Source: Leptospira biflexa serovar Patoc strain 'Patoc 1 (Paris)'
GTDB lineage: Bacteria; Spirochaetota; Leptospiria; Leptospirales; Leptospiraceae
Assembly: GCF_000017685.1 (NCBI RefSeq)
Contig: NC_010602.1
Location: 3,483,001 to 3,547,000 of the forward strand
Direction: 5' to 3'
DNA length: 64,000 nt
A program made the translations under genes and the position numbers. Below the pieces are notes generated by a model that did no database searches, was not told the origin of the DNA, and was given only the letters and a program-made list of their open reading frames with translations. Positions 1 to 10,008 of this stretch are shown piece by piece. Position 1 is the first letter of the stretch. Each line of letters begins with the position of its first letter.

Positions 1-2176
1 CCTGAAGCATCGGTAGACCTAATACTCTTTGAACGCGAAGGTCACCAGTCCCTTGGATTTTACTAAGGATATTTGCCAATTGATCAGCTTGCAGTTTCAA
101 AAGTTTTAAATCATCTCCATAAATTTTCAGAACAACATCAGCTTTTGAACCTGTTAATAATGCATTAACACGATTTTCAATTGGTTGCGACATGCTGAAA
201 TATGTTGATGGTATCGATTCTGTTAACTTTTTTTTAAGGACATCCATCAATTCTTCTCGATTGGATGCATTTTTCCAATTGGATTTATTCGTCAGTTTTA
301 CCATTACTGAAGTTTCTTCAGTTCCAAGTGGCTCTGCGGCTGATTCGCCTCGACCAACTCTGGATACAACGCTTGCTATTTCAGGATATGGCTTGAGTAC
401 TCTTTCAATTTCTCGATTTAGATTTTTTGAATAATCAATTGCAGTTGAAGGTAATCTTTTAGCATCAATTTCAATCTCACCTTCATCAATTCTAGGCAAA
501 AATTCAGATCCAAGATATGAACCGAGAAAGAAGGATAGAATAACTAAACTTAGAGAAAAGATTAGAATATTTTTTTTTCGAGTCCAACCCCAATTTAATA
601 GTTTAGTATAATACTCTTCTATTTTATCCCAAGCATGTGCTTTATGAATAAATGGCTTTTTATAAAATAAAGCTAAACTTGCTGGAAAAACTGTTATTGA
701 AAATATCAGTGCACTAGCCAAAGCTAATGCTACTGTAATAGCCATGGGTCGGAACATTCTGCCCTCAACTCCTTCTAGAACCATTAATGGAAGATACACT
801 AACATAATGATGGCGACAGAAAAAACAGCCGCCTTTGCAACTTTCTGACATCTACTTAAAATAATCTCTTCCGTTTTTTCTTGGATTTCTTCTAAACTCA
901 TTGGGCGATTGAAATTTTTCCGTCCAATATAAAATCCAGCTAACACCGATTCTAACATTACAATTGAACCATCGACTAGCAATCCGAAATCCAATGCTCC
1001 TAAAGACATTAAATTCCCTACTACACCAAAATACCTCATAAAGATAACAGCAACTAACATCGAAACAGGGATTGCTAATGCGACTAGTGCACCACCTTTT
1101 GCAGTTCCGAGCGTAAATATCAAAGCAAGGAATACCAATATTGCTCCTTCTGAAAGGTTTATGAATACCGTTTTGAGAGCTCGGTTGATAAATTCAGATC
1201 TATCATAAAATGATTCAATCTTCATTCCCTCTGGCAAAGTTTTGCTAATATCTTCAATTTTATTTTTAACGTCTACTACGACATCTCGGGAGTTTTGACC
1301 AAGGAGCATAATAACCGTAGCAGCCACAACTTCCTTACTATCTTTAGTAGCAATTCCAAATCGTAATGCGGACCCTTCTTTAACATCTGCTATTTGACCC
1401 AATAAAAGTGGAATACCATCTTTCGACGTTCTAACAGCGACTCTTTTGATCTCTTCAATACCTTCAAATTGACCCTCACCCCGGATCACCAGCTGTTCAT
1501 AGTCTTTCTGAACGTATCCGCCACCTGTATTAAAGTTTGCAGACTTTAAATTTTCTATAATTTCCGAAATGGTGAGTTTATGAACTTGTAACCTTCTTGG
1601 ATCGATTAGAATATGATATTGCTTTAAAGAGCCACCTAACGTATTAACTTCAATAACTCCGGGAACACTTTTGATTTTTTTCGATAATTCCCAATCAACA
1701 TAACTTCTTAATTCTGTTTCATCATGCTTATTAGATAATAAAACAAATTCATATATATCACCTAATGCTGTAGCAACGGGAGCTAATTCGGGACGTCCAT
1801 ATTCAGGAGGAATTTTTGTATCAACTATTTTTAAACGTTCATTGACGAGCTGTCTTGCAAACCAGATATCAACACCATCTTCAAATATGACAGAAACCGA
1901 ACTCACTCCGGCACGAGAAATTGACCTAATTTCAGTTGCGCCCGGAATTCCATTTAACTCTAGTTCGATCGGATAAGTGATAAATTGCTCAACTTCAAAA
2001 GGAGTTAAAGCAGGAGAGGAAGTAACGGCCGTTACCTGAACATTGGTAACGTCAGGAACTGCATCAATTGGCAATTTTACAGCATTAACGAATCCAATCA
2101 GACAAATAATGAAAGATGAAACTAAAACGGCGATTTTATGTTTTATTGAAAAACGAACAATTACTTCAATTATCAT
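1..2176 (-). CDS. czcA: CzcA/CusA-family heavy-metal efflux RND transporter, 3' end beyond the window
   Basis: Reading from the ATG at 2176, the frame stays open to the window edge (725 codons), so the C-terminal part is missing. The N-terminus has a transmembrane helix followed by [13 protein letters not shown], typical of heavy-metal RND pumps. At about 1020-960 it reads [19 protein letters not shown] followed by MLE, the HME-RND TM4 signature whose two Asp and one Glu carry protons. A second family block, [17 protein letters not shown], lies near 790-730. The family exports divalent or monovalent metal ions from periplasm or cytosol together with an adaptor and an outer-membrane channel. 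No adaptor or channel gene lies on this side, so they would be downstream, outside the window. Which metal is carried cannot be told from this part. Confidence 0.93.
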   Translation of the reverse strand, partial: MIIEVIVRFSIKHKIAVLVSSFIICLIGFVNAVKLPIDAVPDVTNVQVTAVTSSPALTPFEVEQFITYPIELELNGIPGATEIRSISRAGVSSVSVIFEDGVDIWFARQLVNERLKIVDTKIPPEYGRPELAPVATALGDIYEFVLLSNKHDETELRSYVDWELSKKIKSVPGVIEVNTLGGSLKQYHILIDPRRLQVHKLTISEIIENLKSANFNTGGGYVQKDYEQLVIRGEGQFEGIEEIKRVAVRTSKDGIPLLLGQIADVKEGSALRFGIATKDSKEVVAATVIMLLGQNSRDVVVDVKNKIEDISKTLPEGMKIESFYDRSEFINRALKTVFINLSEGAILVFLALIFTLGTAKGGALVALAIPVSMLVAVIFMRYFGVVGNLMSLGALDFGLLVDGSIVMLESVLAGFYIGRKNFNRPMSLEEIQEKTEEIILSRCQKVAKAAVFSVAIIMLVYLPLMVLEGVEGRMFRPMAITVALALASALIFSITVFPASLALFYKKPFIHKAHAWDKIEEYYTKLLNWGWTRKKNILIFSLSLVILSFFLGSYLGSEFLPRIDEGEIEIDAKRLPSTAIDYSKNLNREIERVLKPYPEIASVVSRVGRGESAAEPLGTEETSVMVKLTNKSNWKNASNREELMDVLKKKLTESIPSTYFSMSQPIENRVNALLTGSKADVVLKIYGDDLKLLKLQADQLANILSKIQGTGDLRVQRVLGLPMLQ

Positions 2177-2217
2177 AATTACTATCTTTTGATTTAGGAA
2201 AATCGATGAAAGGAATT

Positions 2218-2238
2218 TTGCGGAATACAATTGCGGAA
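2218..2238. repeat. Tandem TTGCGGAA direct repeat upstream of czcA
   Basis: TTGCGGAA occurs at 2218-2225 and again at 2231-2238, a 13-bp period, 42-62 bp upstream of the czcA start. Spaced direct repeats in front of a metal pump could be a regulator binding site. That is inference only; no regulator gene is adjacent. Confidence 0.3.
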
Positions 2239-2246
2239 ATTGGTAT

Positions 2247-2285
2247 CCCCGCCCTGTTTAGGGTGGGGAACTAGACCCGCCACCC
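2247..2285. repeat. GC-rich three-armed hairpin element between the transglutaminase and czcA genes
   Basis: CCCCGCCC at 2247-2254 pairs with GGGTGGGG at 2261-2268 around a six-base loop. The second arm can pair instead with CCACCC at 2280-2285. The element stands out in an AT-rich intergenic stretch (2177-2361). No T-run follows on either strand, so it is not a classic intrinsic terminator. It may be a dispersed intergenic palindrome or an attenuator-like RNA element between the operon ending at 2362 and czcA. Confidence 0.45.
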
Positions 2286-2361
2286 AATACGTCCTCTCTA
2301 TCACATCCCCATTCCAAAAACAAATCTATACCTAAAAGAAAAATTTATTATTCATAAAAGT

Positions 2362-3243
2362 TCATATTTGCTCTCGTATGACATCAACCTCAACCTTCAA
2401 TTTGTGTTTTCCTCCACCAAACAAAATTCCTTTTAGTGGCGAAACATCAGAATAATCCCGACCAATTGCCGTTATGATATATTCTTCCGAAATTAATTTT
2501 CCATTGGTCGGATCAAAATCCAACCAACCTAAGGTTGGACAATAAACTGACACCCAAGCATGTGTTGCATCACTTCCTTGTAACTTTGGAGTTCCAGGAG
2601 GGGGAAAGGTTTCTAAATATCCACTTACATAACGACAAGGAATATTTAACGAACGTAATGCGGCAATCATCAAATGAGAAAAATCTTGGCAAACACCCTT
2701 TTTTTGAAACAACACTTGTTCTAGTGGTGTATTAATATTGGTTGCCTTGGGGTCATACTGAAAATTCTCAAAAATATATCTAGTTAACTCCATTGCACCA
2801 ACAAACACCGGTTTATTATATGTAAATATGTTATTTGCGAAATCGAAATAGTTTAATTTAGAAGATATATACGGAGATGGTTGAATGAATTCAATTGCTT
2901 GTAGATCAGAATCTAAGGTTGATTCATGTATCATATTATAAATAAAATCCCATGGAGTTGATTTTGATAAGTCAAAATCAAAACTTTGATGGGTTCTAAC
3001 CGTTGATTCAACAACTACTTCTAAAAATCGATGAGGGTCTTCTACAGAAAAGAGAAACACCTGGTTTCCAAAATAGTCTCTTCGAAACGAAGAAACTACA
3101 GGTTTAGGATTAACGGTTACATGAGTCCTATAACAATCCTGATGAGTGGTTGTTAATGGATACATGTGGGCCATATTATGACAATACGCTACAAAATCAT
3201 CATAACTATACTTTGTTTTATGGATAACTTTGAAATCAGCCAT
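2362..3243 (-). CDS. Transglutaminase-like cysteine protease/peptidase
   Basis: This 293-residue protein has an N-terminal beta-rich transglutaminase N-domain (FKVIHKTKYSYDD) and then a transglutaminase-like core. The catalytic triad is visible: Cys185 in KKGVCQDFSHL, His228 in THAWVSV and Asp244 in DFDPTNG. No signal peptide is seen, so it should be cytosolic. The start chosen is the ATG at 3243; it overlaps the stop of the upstream ATP-grasp/alpha-E gene by 8 bases, and GGTGAT precedes it. An in-frame TTG at 3255 is less likely. It is the last gene of the five-gene operon 11433-2362. Such proteins recur beside ATP-grasp and alpha-E genes and are thought to cut or transfer amide bonds; the substrate is unknown. 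Confidence 0.85.
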   Translation of the reverse strand: MADFKVIHKTKYSYDDFVAYCHNMAHMYPLTTTHQDCYRTHVTVNPKPVVSSFRRDYFGNQVFLFSVEDPHRFLEVVVESTVRTHQSFDFDLSKSTPWDFIYNMIHESTLDSDLQAIEFIQPSPYISSKLNYFDFANNIFTYNKPVFVGAMELTRYIFENFQYDPKATNINTPLEQVLFQKKGVCQDFSHLMIAALRSLNIPCRYVSGYLETFPPPGTPKLQGSDATHAWVSVYCPTLGWLDFDPTNGKLISEEYIITAIGRDYSDVSPLKGILFGGGKHKLKVEVDVIREQI

Positions 3244-5770
3244 TTGTATCACCAATTCTTGTTTGCTCTTCCGTATAATTGAAGTAACGAGAAGATAGTG
3301 ATTCTGATAATAATCTCAAATATCCATGTAACTCTTCTAACCAAATTGATACGGCAGTTAACGGCGATTCTGATTCGAAGAAAATTGAGATGTCTTTCAT
3401 CTTAAAATGAGTATACAACTGTAAAGCAGCTCTATCTTCTGAATAAACTGTTTTTTTATCTTTGCCTGGCAAAAACTGTAAATCTGCATTAATCTGTTCT
3501 AATTGATATGCCAAGGATCTTGGATTTGATGTATCAAACAAAAGAATATCCAAAACAGATTCTTGATCAATTTTACCAGAGTAACGACGGTTATATGTTA
3601 AACGGATATCGCTAATTCTCAAAAATGTTTCGAATGAGGATTTGTCTTCGAAACTTTTCCACTGAATCATTCCTTGTAACATGAGTATCATATTGATTGA
3701 TCTTTCAATTCTTCTTCCAAGATTTAAAAAATACCATCCAGACTCCCGACTCATGTTCTCGAATGAAAGTCCTGTGAGTGATGATAGATTCACAATGATC
3801 TTTTGAAGAAAATCTATTATTTGATCATAAGATTCGATTCCATAACTTGATTGATCTTCTAAATGAAGAAGAATTTTCTTCATATCATCGGAAAGTCGAT
3901 CTCTTACCGATTTTGAAGCCAAAACCAAACTTCTTAAATGAAACCCTAAACTTCCTACAATATTCCTATCGACGGTCAAACGTTGCAATTCAGGAAATGG
4001 ATTTGCGAAAAGTTCCCCGGAATCATCTCCTAAAAATCCTGGATAACTATTTGTTACATGTGTAACAAGTTTTAATATATTTTCTAATGATTCCTTTTCG
4101 TAACCATCTTCGACTTGTAGAATTTTAAAAACTGCTTCTCGAATCACTCGAGTTTGGTTTTCGGATCTTTCTAAGTAACGAGCCAACCAAAATAAATTAT
4201 CAGCAACTCTGCTTGGTACACCAGAACTTTTGCGAGAAATCAAAATTTGATCTGATTTAGGAACAAGTAATGATTCTTCTTTTTGAGTTTCTGTCGATAA
4301 TACCCATAAATCTTTACTCCAAGCACCACGTTGGCTTGTGATAAAAAAATCATCGAGACTCGGCGACACTCTGACAAGCCCTCCCGCCATGGTTTGGTAA
4401 CCAGAACCAGAAGATGATACAAAGGTACGCATAATTGCTCTGCCAGGACGAAATCCATTTTCACCTAATACCGGTACTGTGGCAGATTGGATCATTTCTT
4501 GTGCAATGAATCGTTTTGGAGCTTGTCTTAATTTTTCTAAAAATACATCCTTTCTCTGGCCACTCAATTCAACAAATGTAACAGGCAATTCTTCATCTGT
4601 ACGGGAAACGGTTTTAAAAACATATTTTTCTGGATTTTGTAAAACCAATTGAAATTGTTGATTGTTACCTAACCAGTAAGTAGGAGCCATCGGAAGAATT
4701 AAATCTTCTCCCAAATAAAACCTACACAACTCTGAATAAAAAGGTAAAAGTGCGCGATTCTCTAAAAAACCTGTTCCAATTGGATTTGCAATTTTTACAT
4801 TGCCTGACCGAACTGACTCTAATAATCCAGGAATTCCTAGTAATGAATCTCCTTTTAATTCAAGAGGATCCATAAAATCATCATCTACTCTTCGTAAAAT
4901 TAAATCAACTTGTTGCAATCCTTCAACAGTCTTCATATATACTTTGTTTTTTCGTACAGTTAAGTCTTCCCCTTGCACTAGAGTATAACCTAAATATCCT
5001 GCTAAATAAGCATGTTCAAAATATGTTTCATTCGAAGGACCTGGAGTTAATAAAACGATTAAAGGTTCTCTTCCACTAACACCAGATAATTGTGTTAGTG
5101 ATTTTCGTAGCGATCGAAAATATACGGCAACGCGATGCACCATGGCATCACGATACATACTTGGAAATATTCTTGATAAAACAATTCTATTTTCTAAGGA
5201 ATAACCTGATCCAGAAGGAGCTTGTACACGATCGTTCAAAACATAAAAATTTCCATCAGATGCACGGATCAAATCACAAACAAAAAACATTAACGCTGGA
5301 TTTTTTGCTAAAAATTGATTCGATTCATACATCCCGTCACAAGCACGTAAAAACGATGTTTCATTGAATAAAATTTCTGCTGGTATTTTTTTCTCATACA
5401 ACAATCTTCTTTTTGAATAAACATCTCGTATCAATGCGTCTAAAAGATCAGCTCTTTGGTTTAGACCTCTCTCTAAAATTCTCCATTCCTCACTTTCCAT
5501 GACAAGAGGAAATAAGTCCAACTCCCAAGGTCTTTCTTTTGCTTCCCGTTGTTCCGATTGGTAAAGATTATAAGTCACTCCATTTTCTCGTAAGATACGA
5601 TCTGTATCTCGTCTGCGGTTGATTAACTCTGCAGGCCCAAGTTCTTGGAAAGATTTTACTAAAAACTTATATTTGTTTCGTATCTGACCGTCAAAATCAT
5701 ACAACTCATCGTAAACACCAGGGATGGTTTTATAATTATCAATGAGATGATAAGGGTCTTTCGTCATCAT
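3236..5770 (-). CDS. Circularly permuted ATP-grasp fused to alpha-E domain
   Basis: This 844-residue fusion has a circularly permuted ATP-grasp type 2 region (about 1-500) and an alpha-helical alpha-E domain (about 520-830, starting SRVADNLFWLARYLERSENQTRV). The ATP-grasp half keeps LRRVDDDFMDP, the ANP-GTG block, IAQEMIQSATVP and KDLWVL. Compared with the stand-alone paralogue at 10009-11433 it has lost the glycine-rich loop (KTVSRTDEELPV in place of KAANGAGGYGM) and the HVDLRPF motif (here GRAIMRTF). It may be a divergent or inactive ligase partner. It abuts the DUF2126 gene with no gap and overlaps the following transglutaminase, so the genes are surely co-transcribed. The reaction is unknown; the family is predicted to form amide bonds. 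Confidence 0.85.
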   Translation of the reverse strand: MMTKDPYHLIDNYKTIPGVYDELYDFDGQIRNKYKFLVKSFQELGPAELINRRRDTDRILRENGVTYNLYQSEQREAKERPWELDLFPLVMESEEWRILERGLNQRADLLDALIRDVYSKRRLLYEKKIPAEILFNETSFLRACDGMYESNQFLAKNPALMFFVCDLIRASDGNFYVLNDRVQAPSGSGYSLENRIVLSRIFPSMYRDAMVHRVAVYFRSLRKSLTQLSGVSGREPLIVLLTPGPSNETYFEHAYLAGYLGYTLVQGEDLTVRKNKVYMKTVEGLQQVDLILRRVDDDFMDPLELKGDSLLGIPGLLESVRSGNVKIANPIGTGFLENRALLPFYSELCRFYLGEDLILPMAPTYWLGNNQQFQLVLQNPEKYVFKTVSRTDEELPVTFVELSGQRKDVFLEKLRQAPKRFIAQEMIQSATVPVLGENGFRPGRAIMRTFVSSSGSGYQTMAGGLVRVSPSLDDFFITSQRGAWSKDLWVLSTETQKEESLLVPKSDQILISRKSSGVPSRVADNLFWLARYLERSENQTRVIREAVFKILQVEDGYEKESLENILKLVTHVTNSYPGFLGDDSGELFANPFPELQRLTVDRNIVGSLGFHLRSLVLASKSVRDRLSDDMKKILLHLEDQSSYGIESYDQIIDFLQKIIVNLSSLTGLSFENMSRESGWYFLNLGRRIERSINMILMLQGMIQWKSFEDKSSFETFLRISDIRLTYNRRYSGKIDQESVLDILLFDTSNPRSLAYQLEQINADLQFLPGKDKKTVYSEDRAALQLYTHFKMKDISIFFESESPLTAVSIWLEELHGYLRLLSESLSSRYFNYTEEQTRIGDTNG

Positions 5771-8700
5771 TTACTTAGAAGTAACCATTCTTAAATCCAA
5801 TGTACAAGGAAAGGCTTTATTTTCCAATCGTATCGGAGGTAAACTCTTTCCTATTTTGTGACCATGTGTCCAAAAACGAGAGATCCTTCGAGATTCTGCC
5901 TCATATCCATTGATAGGAATGGTTTCGTAAGAAAGTCCTCCTGGATGGGAAACATGATAAGTACAACCTCCAAGCGAGCGATGGTTCCAAGTATCATATA
6001 CATCAAAAACTAATGATTGTTGTGCAGGTAGTTGTGGATGCAAAGTGAAAACTGGAGACCAAGCTTTAAATCGAACACCAGCAACAAATTCGTTTTGTAT
6101 CGATGTAGCCTGTAAAGGAACTTCATAACCATTACAACTCAGTTTATATCGATCAGGATGAAATCCTTTCACTTTTACTTGGACCCTTTCCGTTGCAGAA
6201 TCCACTCCCCTCGATGTACCTTGAGAAGTATTTTCTTCACCTAACACGTTCCATGGTTCCAGTGCCATCCTCAATTCAATCTCCATGCCATCCAAATAAC
6301 AAATCCCATATTGTGGAAAACGAAACTCAAAAAATGGATCAAAATCTTTCGATAAAAACGAAAACCCCTGATTTTGTAAGTCCATGATTACTTCTTTAAA
6401 ATCACGATATACAAAATATGGCAACATAAAACGGTCATGAAGCTCTGTATTCCAATTGATGGGATTTCCAAAGTATGGTTCTTCCCAAAACTTACAAATG
6501 ATCGCCATCATAAACGCTTGTTGGATCACACTCATTTGATAATGGGGTGGCATCTCAAAGGCTCGCATTTCGATCAAACCGAGACGACCTGTCGGAGAAC
6601 CAGGATCAAATAATTTATCAATTGAAATTTCAGTTCTGTGAGTGTTACCAGTAACATCGATTAAAATATTTCTTAACAATCGATCAAGTAACCAAGGAGG
6701 TGTATTTCGGCTTGAATCAATTTGTTGGAATGCAATTTTTAATTCGTGTAAAGAATCATTTCTCGCTTCATCAATCCTGGGTGATTGAGAAGTTGGTCCA
6801 ATGAACATCCCTGAAAATAAATAGGAGAGACCTGGATGATTTTGCCAATAGGAAACCAAACTGCGAAGTAATGATGGTTTTCTAAGAAAAGGACTGTCAC
6901 TAACCTTTTCTCCACCTAACGTAATGTGATTACCACCACCAGTTCCAGAATGCCTTCCATCAATCAAAAACTTTTCCGCTGTTAATTTGAGTTGGTGTGC
7001 TTCTTCATATAGAATTTTTGTTTTTTCAACAATTTCTTCAAATTGACTCGATGGATGGAAATTGACTTCAATGACACCTGGATCTGGTGTAATTTTAAAT
7101 CGATTTAACCTTGGATCACTCGGTGCTTCATACCCTTCGATCACAATTGGTAAATCTGTTTCCAATGCTGTTTGTTCAATAGCATAAATAAGATACAACC
7201 AACCTTCCAAAGATTCGATCGGTGGTAAAAATACTCTTAGATTTCCATTTCTTGGTTCTACACAAAGAGCTTTGCGAGAGATCTCAACACCTGTATCATC
7301 ACTGACACTTGCCATTGGTAATGGATACTGGCTTAATTCTTTTACTTTCGGAAGTGGTGGTTTTGGTGAAAAAGGATCTTCTGGAGAAGTGAATTGAGAT
7401 TTTCCACTTAATGATTGTAAGGGCAAACGTAATCCAATGGGTGAATCACCTGGGATCAAATACATTTTCCCTCTGCGGAATTTCCATTCGTTTGAAGTCC
7501 AAAATTTTTGTAATGGATCAAAGTCCAATGGAAGCACATAACCGACCTCTTTATGGATCCCTTGGTCTAGTACCTTCACAATCCTTCTTCGTTCCATTGC
7601 ATCGTAGGAATTTGATTCTTCTAACAACGTTTCCATTTCTTCTGGTAAATTTGATTCTTGCCATAGATAGTATAAATTATCTTCGTAGGCAGGTAAGACG
7701 GAAGTGGATGGAACTTTTAAATACTTGATTAAGCTAGAAATAAATTTTCTCGCATCATCGGTATTAGCTGATCCTGTATACCGATCATCTGCTAATAAAT
7801 GTGGGTTTGACCATAAAGGTTCTTTATCTTTGCGCCAATAAGAAATCAAAGCCCATCGAGGGAGTGGTTCTCCAGGATACCATTTTCCTTGCCCGTATTG
7901 GAGTAATCCTCCAATGGCAAAATGTTTTCCCAATCTTTTGATGAGTTGTTCTGATTTGGAATACTTTTCAAATCCAAGCGCATCATAATTCCATTCTGGC
8001 GCTTCTCTATTTTCAATCGAAACAAATGTTGGTTCACCACCGATCGTCAAACGGATGTCATTTTTTTTGATTCGTTTATTGATTGTATCGCCTAATCGAA
8101 TGATACGATTCCAATCTTCTTCTAAATACGGTGAGGTGACTCTGGTTGTTTCCAAGACTCTTTCCACATGCATGGAAAAAGAAAATTCCATTTTTGCTTT
8201 TTCAGCAAATCCATGGATCGGACCTGCTGATTCTGGCTCGGGTGTTGCTGCCAGTGGAATATGACCTTCCCCAGTGAATAGTCCTGATGTTGGATCAAGA
8301 CCAACCCAACCCGCTCCAGGTAAATACACCTCCGCCCAAGCATGTAAATCCGTGAAATCAACTTCCGTTCCAGAAGGACCATCTAATGATTTTATATCCG
8401 CTTTTAATTGGATCAAATAACCAGATACAAAACGAGAAGCGAGTCCCAAATGACGTAAAATTTGAACAAGTAAGTAAGCGGAATCACGACACGAACCCAT
8501 CCGTTTGGTTAGAGTCACTTCTGTTGGTTGGACCCCAGGTTCCATCCGTATCACATAACCAATGTCAGTGTATATCTTTGCATTTAAGGCAACTAGAAAT
8601 TCTACGATTCGTTTCTTTTCACCATTGATTGTTTTTAAATAAGAAGCTAAAAGTTTTCCTGGTTTCTTTGGTTTGAGATAAGGAGCGAGTTCTTTTTTAA

Positions 8701-9028
8701 GAATTTTATCATATTGGAAAGGATAATTTTCAGCATATTCCTCAACAAAAAAATCGAAAGGATTGATCACTTTTAGATCTGTTACCAAATCCACTGCCAC
8801 TTGTAAAATGTTGGTTTTTTCAGGAAACACCAAACGAGCTAAATAGTTTCCAAATGGGTCTTGTTGCCAATTGAGAAATTTTTGTTCTGGAAGGATGTTT
8901 AAAGAATAGGATACAATGTGATTTTTTGTATGTGGGGCTGGACGTAACCGAATCACATGTGGCGAAAGTGAAATTGATTTGTCGTATTGGTATGTAGTGA
9001 TATGTGTTAAAGCGACTCGTATACTCAT
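5771..9028 (-). CDS. Transglutaminase domain fused to DUF2126 predicted amidoligase
   Basis: This large protein (1085 residues) starts with a transglutaminase N-domain and core (about 1-290): catalytic Cys in KRMGSCRDSAYLL, His in DLHAWAEVYLPG, Asp in GLDPTSG. The rest is DUF2126. Conserved blocks there include LTIGGEPTFV, VIEVNFHPSS, GTGGGNHITLGG, TEISIDKLFDP and LGLIEMRAFEMPPH, rich in Glu, His and Arg as expected for a glutamine-synthetase-like metal and ATP site. DUF2126 is described in domain databases as a putative amidoligase. Two bases separate it from the upstream alpha-E gene. One chain thus carries a possible amide-breaking and a possible amide-making domain. Its substrate, and whether it makes a peptide tag or a small peptide, is not known. 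Confidence 0.88.
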   Translation of the reverse strand: MSIRVALTHITTYQYDKSISLSPHVIRLRPAPHTKNHIVSYSLNILPEQKFLNWQQDPFGNYLARLVFPEKTNILQVAVDLVTDLKVINPFDFFVEEYAENYPFQYDKILKKELAPYLKPKKPGKLLASYLKTINGEKKRIVEFLVALNAKIYTDIGYVIRMEPGVQPTEVTLTKRMGSCRDSAYLLVQILRHLGLASRFVSGYLIQLKADIKSLDGPSGTEVDFTDLHAWAEVYLPGAGWVGLDPTSGLFTGEGHIPLAATPEPESAGPIHGFAEKAKMEFSFSMHVERVLETTRVTSPYLEEDWNRIIRLGDTINKRIKKNDIRLTIGGEPTFVSIENREAPEWNYDALGFEKYSKSEQLIKRLGKHFAIGGLLQYGQGKWYPGEPLPRWALISYWRKDKEPLWSNPHLLADDRYTGSANTDDARKFISSLIKYLKVPSTSVLPAYEDNLYYLWQESNLPEEMETLLEESNSYDAMERRRIVKVLDQGIHKEVGYVLPLDFDPLQKFWTSNEWKFRRGKMYLIPGDSPIGLRLPLQSLSGKSQFTSPEDPFSPKPPLPKVKELSQYPLPMASVSDDTGVEISRKALCVEPRNGNLRVFLPPIESLEGWLYLIYAIEQTALETDLPIVIEGYEAPSDPRLNRFKITPDPGVIEVNFHPSSQFEEIVEKTKILYEEAHQLKLTAEKFLIDGRHSGTGGGNHITLGGEKVSDSPFLRKPSLLRSLVSYWQNHPGLSYLFSGMFIGPTSQSPRIDEARNDSLHELKIAFQQIDSSRNTPPWLLDRLLRNILIDVTGNTHRTEISIDKLFDPGSPTGRLGLIEMRAFEMPPHYQMSVIQQAFMMAIICKFWEEPYFGNPINWNTELHDRFMLPYFVYRDFKEVIMDLQNQGFSFLSKDFDPFFEFRFPQYGICYLDGMEIELRMALEPWNVLGEENTSQGTSRGVDSATERVQVKVKGFHPDRYKLSCNGYEVPLQATSIQNEFVAGVRFKAWSPVFTLHPQLPAQQSLVFDVYDTWNHRSLGGCTYHVSHPGGLSYETIPINGYEAESRRISRFWTHGHKIGKSLPPIRLENKAFPCTLDLRMVTSK

Positions 9029-9030
9029 AA

Positions 9031-9999
9031 TTAGTTGGTGAAAAATCGCTCTACAATTTTAGAACCGATTTGATTTAATTCGATCTGAATATCATCTAAA
9101 TACTCGTGTAATCCTTTATCAAAAATTGATTTGATATTTTCCGAACGTAATCGATTTAAATATACAGTTGTTGCATCCTGTGCAGAGTTCCTTGGAAGTC
9201 CTTCTTTTAATCCTGAAATTTTTTCCAATGCTTCCTGCATTTCTTGGATACAAAAGATAATCGACCTCGGGAATGTATCATTAAGAATCAAAAATTCGGC
9301 AATATCGGTTGGATCAATTTTTTTGTACTTTCGGTTATACATCTCATGTGCACTGGCAGACTTTAAAAGCGATAACCATTGTAATAAATCTAAAGTAGAA
9401 CCAATGTCATGAACAGAAGGAAGAAGGATAAAATACTTCATGTCTAAGATTCGAGTGGTTTTATCTGCTCGTTCCAAAAATCTACCGAGCAACGCAAAAT
9501 TCCAAACTTCATCATGGGAAATGGTCGCATCGGAACAGCCATAAAAACTTTGGCAACTCTTCCGAACTGTACTTAAAAAATCTGAAAGGTCCATGGATAA
9601 TGTATCTCCATGTGCTTCCGTTGATTCCAAATACAGTTTACGATAGTTTTTCACATATAAATAAAACTCATTTAACACTTCCCACATCGAAGTAGAGATG
9701 TTTTCCCTGATCGTGCGGGCATTTTCACGTGCCTTCGACAAACACTGAAAAATGGAATTTGGATTCTCTTCATCAAATGTCATGAATCGAATCACGTTCA
9801 CTGGAGTTGGATTTGAATACCTTTTCTCAAATAATTCATAATCACCAGTGGTATGCACCAACGGTAACCATTGATTGGGAACTTCTTCATTCAAATCCAA
9901 AGATAACTGATGATTGACATCGATGAAGCGGGAGTAGTTCTCCGCTCGTTCGATGTAACGATTCATCCAAAAAACAGATTCGGCTACTCTACTTAACAT
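9031..9999 (-). CDS. Alpha-E domain protein (DUF403)
   Basis: This 322-residue all-helical protein begins MLSRVAESVFWMNRYIERAEN, the N-terminal signature of the alpha-E family, which contains recurring acidic and arginine residues on helices. FALLGRFLERADKTTRILD is the second family block. It has no signal peptide or membrane segment. It lies 9 bases after the ATP-grasp gene and 2 bases before the DUF2126 gene. Alpha-E proteins nearly always pair with circularly permuted ATP-grasp proteins, here seen twice: as neighbours and as a fusion at 3236-5770. The biochemical role is not established; a partner or catalytic helper of the ligase is the usual guess. Confidence 0.88.
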   Translation of the reverse strand: MLSRVAESVFWMNRYIERAENYSRFIDVNHQLSLDLNEEVPNQWLPLVHTTGDYELFEKRYSNPTPVNVIRFMTFDEENPNSIFQCLSKARENARTIRENISTSMWEVLNEFYLYVKNYRKLYLESTEAHGDTLSMDLSDFLSTVRKSCQSFYGCSDATISHDEVWNFALLGRFLERADKTTRILDMKYFILLPSVHDIGSTLDLLQWLSLLKSASAHEMYNRKYKKIDPTDIAEFLILNDTFPRSIIFCIQEMQEALEKISGLKEGLPRNSAQDATTVYLNRLRSENIKSIFDKGLHEYLDDIQIELNQIGSKIVERFFTN

Positions 10000-10008
10000 A
10001 AAAGCGCC

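Noticed and set aside
192..434. 80-codon plus-strand frame
   Set aside because: Antisense to the czcA coding region.
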